A stretch of DNA of 64,000 nucleotides, taken from positions 186,001-250,000 of the forward strand of contig CANGME010000002.1 of assembly GCA_947455145.1 (NCBI GenBank), in the 5' to 3' direction. Each line of letters starts with the position of its first letter. Positions within the stretch are counted from its first letter, which is position 1. The notes below the pieces were generated by a model, which worked only from the letters and a program-made list of their open reading frames with translations, was not told where the DNA came from and did not search any database. Below are positions 61,830 to 64,000 of the stretch, piece after piece. This DNA comes from Comamonadaceae bacterium. Lineage in GTDB: Bacteria; Pseudomonadota; Gammaproteobacteria; Burkholderiales; Burkholderiaceae_C. A program made the translations under genes and the position numbers.

Positions 61830-64000
61830 GGTTTGACCTCGCTCTTGATGGCTTTAGCTGGGTCCAGTTTGGTGATCTTGGGGTCGGTCCAGCTGCCGGT
61901 GATTTGGAATTCTTGCGTGTTGGAGGCAATCAAGGGGCGGCTCAAAATCCACTGGGCGACAAAGGTGCCCAAGCCCACCACTGGGTTGAGCCAGCCTGCA
62001 ATCAAAGATGCCGTGCCCGCGCTGATTTCCGGCACCACCACCACCTTGATGTCTTGCGTCTCCTTGGCTATGTCGGCGCGGCCTTCCATCAACACGGCGG
62101 CATTCACGCCTTTCATTTGCAGGTTATGGGTCTCGGCCATACCTTGCTCAATGCGTACATCACCGCGCACCGAGTCAAAAGAAAACCCGTCACTGAACAC
62201 ATCACGAAAATCCAGCACCAGACGGCGCGGCAGGGCTTGCAGACTCAGCACACCCAGCAGTTTGGCCATACCCGGATCGGCTTTGAGGAATTGCCCGTTT
62301 TCTACATTCACGTTGAAGGCCCCGCCGAGCGTCGGGTAGTCTAGTGCCAGTGGCGATCCGACCCAGGCCACCTGCCCCGCCATTTTGCCCTGACCCTGGC
62401 GGATTACACCCTGCATGCCCAGGCGCTCCAGCAACAGGCCCGCGTCTTGCAGGTCGAGCGTGAAGTCCATCACGGTGCGGCGTTTCTCCGGTGTTGCTCC
62501 TGCGGCGCGTGGCCCGGCAGGTGCGGCGGCATTGAGCACCGTCCAGTTACCGGTGGCGGTGAAGCTGGCCTCAGGCATGCTGATGTTGAACTTGTTCAAA
62601 CGCCACTCGCGCGCCACCGCATCTTGGCTGGCCGCTCCCCGGTTCACAGCCTCGATCTCCACCCGCCCGAGGCGCTTGCCGCGCAACTCCATGTCGTCCA
62701 CGATGATGTCCAAGGCCGGGATGCTGACGGGCTGCTCGTCCAGCAAGGCTTCAACCTCTTTGGCGCTGGAGGGGGCCAGCGACAAGCGAGCCAAGCGGGC
62801 ATAAAGCCGCCCTGCTCCAGCGCCAGAGGACTGGCGGTACTCCAGGTAACCATTGAGTTCTTTGGCATCCAGATTGGCGCGCCAAGTGAGCCCCTCGCGC
62901 GAGCCGCCCACCACCAGTTGATGCAGGGTGCGACCACCCGCTGTCAATGCTTTGGCACGGATCGCCAGGCTGCTGGGCAAGTAGCCCGTCAAGCTGGGGT
63001 CTAGCGCGGGTGCATTGACCGATGCATTGGAGGCTTTGTTGGCCGGGGCCGAGGGTAGCAGGGCCGTCCAGGCATCGAGGTCCAGGGCTTCGGTGTTGAT
63101 GTTGGCCACCACGCCCACAGCGGGTAGGGGCACGGTGTCTGCGGGCTCCAGCCCCACGCTGATAGCTCCGCGCAAGACCTGAGCCTGTGTGCCCGAGACA
63201 TCGCGTACATAGGTGACTGAGGCCAGTTGTCCCAGGGCCAAAGACCATTGGTCTTGCAAGGCTTTGGCATGGCCTGCGCTGTCCGCACCATTGGGCGGTG
63301 ACGCCAGTGTGACAGCACTTTGTAGTCGTAGCTGCAGAGGTGTTTCGGCGGCTTTGCCCAAGGGCGCCGGCAGATTCAAGGCCAGTCCTTGCAGGTTGCT
63401 GGTGATCAAGAACTCGGGCTCGCCCCGGTTCAGGTTCAGCGTCATCGCGTATGCAGCCGAACCCGAGGTGTGAGCGGCTAGCGCGGGAACCAGCGCACCC
63501 CAGTCGCTGAGCTGGCGCAGGCCTTGCGCACTCAGACTGCCTTGGGCTTGCAGGGTGGGCTCGCCTGTCACGCGCGCGCCTGGTACGTGCATGGTGCCGC
63601 CCTCGGCACGCACTTCCCCGCCTAGAAAACGCGCTTGGCCAGCGCTGATGGCAAAGCCTTTTTCTGAGAAGTGCACTACGCCTCGCGCTGCGCTCAGGGG
63701 CGGCAAGGTTTTAAAGAGTTGCGCGTTGCTGTCGGTCAAGGTCAGCCTGCCCTGGACGCTGGTTTTGGCCAGCTCGGCCAGGGGAATGGCGAGCTTGAGC
63801 TGCACCTCGGCAGGGCCACTCACCACGGCCTGGTCCAGCAGGTGATCGGTCAGTGCGGTCACGGGGCTGTTTTGAACCGTTTTTTTCAACCAGTCACTCA
63901 AAGGGCCACGGGCGTCTAGATTGACCCGCACCACCGGAGTTTTTAAAAAGTCGGGGATTTGAACGTCGCCGCGCAAGATGCGCAAGTTATCGTCCCCGGC
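61826..64000 (-). CDS. YhdP/AsmA-like outer-membrane lipid homeostasis protein (5' end cut by window)
   Basis: At least 724 C-terminal codons; the frame is open to the window's right edge, so no start is visible. Full-length members are about 1300-1400 aa. The C-terminal part shows YhdP traits: LNVNVENGQFLKADPGMAKL, RRLVLDFRDVFSDGFSFDSV and GDVRIEQGMAETHNLQMKG, and a final membrane-proximal segment (ASLIAGWLNPVVGLGTFVAQ). YhdP bridges inner and outer membranes and moves phospholipids. Heads the nitrilase/dctSR operon. Confidence 0.9.
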   Translation of the reverse strand, partial: AGDDNLRILRGDVQIPDFLKTPVVRVNLDARGPLSDWLKKTVQNSPVTALTDHLLDQAVVSGPAEVQLKLAIPLAELAKTSVQGRLTLTDSNAQLFKTLPPLSAARGVVHFSEKGFAISAGQARFLGGEVRAEGGTMHVPGARVTGEPTLQAQGSLSAQGLRQLSDWGALVPALAAHTSGSAAYAMTLNLNRGEPEFLITSNLQGLALNLPAPLGKAAETPLQLRLQSAVTLASPPNGADSAGHAKALQDQWSLALGQLASVTYVRDVSGTQAQVLRGAISVGLEPADTVPLPAVGVVANINTEALDLDAWTALLPSAPANKASNASVNAPALDPSLTGYLPSSLAIRAKALTAGGRTLHQLVVGGSREGLTWRANLDAKELNGYLEYRQSSGAGAGRLYARLARLSLAPSSAKEVEALLDEQPVSIPALDIIVDDMELRGKRLGRVEIEAVNRGAASQDAVAREWRLNKFNISMPEASFTATGNWTVLNAAAPAGPRAAGATPEKRRTVMDFTLDLQDAGLLLERLGMQGVIRQGQGKMAGQVAWVGSPLALDYPTLGGAFNVNVENGQFLKADPGMAKLLGVLSLQALPRRLVLDFRDVFSDGFSFDSVRGDVRIEQGMAETHNLQMKGVNAAVLMEGRADIAKETQDIKVVVVPEISAGTASLIAGWLNPVVGLGTFVAQWILSRPLIASNTQEFQITGSWTDPKITKLDPAKAIKSEVKP

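Noticed and set aside
1-64000. tRNA or rRNA genes
   Set aside because: No cloverleaf-like or rRNA-like sequence was noticed on reading; a dedicated search (tRNAscan, Infernal) would be decisive.

Overview
The window looks like ordinary chromosome of a betaproteobacterium of the order Burkholderiales, most likely family Comamonadaceae (Rhodoferax/Limnohabitans-like). This is an inference from gene content and order: pgk-pyk-fba-purC/purE-purK runs, a gidA(mnmG)-gidB(rsmG)-parA-parB cluster, Bug-type tripartite tricarboxylate receptors, TRAP transporters, DUF1631 and Smg proteins, and high-GC coding sequence. No rRNA, tRNA, CRISPR array, prophage or intact insertion sequence was seen.

Layout. 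1-3.9 kb: a catabolic operon (aldehyde dehydrogenase, ThDP-dependent 2-oxoacid decarboxylase-like enzyme, Bug receptor cut by the window edge). 4-17.8 kb: housekeeping, with sua5-purK-purE, CnoX, an HD-GYP-like protein, purC-fba-pyk-pgk with an embedded lipoprotein, azlCD and def-fmt. 17.9-26.4 kb: LysM protein, dprA, smg, DUF1631 and the Sec accessory set secF-secD-yajC. 26.7-34.8 kb: a TRAP transporter operon diverging from a fumarylacetoacetase-family / SAF-dehydrogenase / persulfide dioxygenase-rhodanese / coaX run. 34.85-42.6 kb: a VapBC toxin-antitoxin, two orphan ModA-like binding proteins, an M20 amidohydrolase, an RNB nuclease, srkA and a second Bug receptor. 42.6-43.9 kb: an Hsp70-like gene.

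43.88-44.86 kb is the most interesting part: a 984-bp AT-rich non-coding block with every hallmark of a chromosomal replication origin, built as two tandem, diverged copies (about 495 bp period). Each copy has DnaA boxes, four TAG repeats matching the DnaA-trio element next to an AT-rich stretch, and a paired box cluster at its right end. To the right lie a two-gene porin operon, then mnmG, rsmG, parA and parB. A perfect parS site sits inside mnmG and a one-mismatch parS inside rsmG. Origin, centromere-like sites and the partition proteins are therefore within about 9.5 kb.

53.3-64 kb: a methyltransferase, an EamA-transporter pseudogene with two internal deletions, secreted proteins, an FAD-linked lactate/glycolate-type dehydrogenase, a PduO-type corrinoid adenosyltransferase, a DctS/DctR-like two-component system, a nitrilase-family amidase and the C-terminal part of a YhdP/AsmA-like protein cut by the window edge.

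Non-coding repeats are a second theme: a roughly 150-bp dispersed element (three copies, two as an inverted pair upstream of pgk), a common REP-like palindrome inside the catabolic operon, a 24-bp-arm palindrome upstream of parB, and short mosaic repeats that seem to be absorbed in frame into genes.
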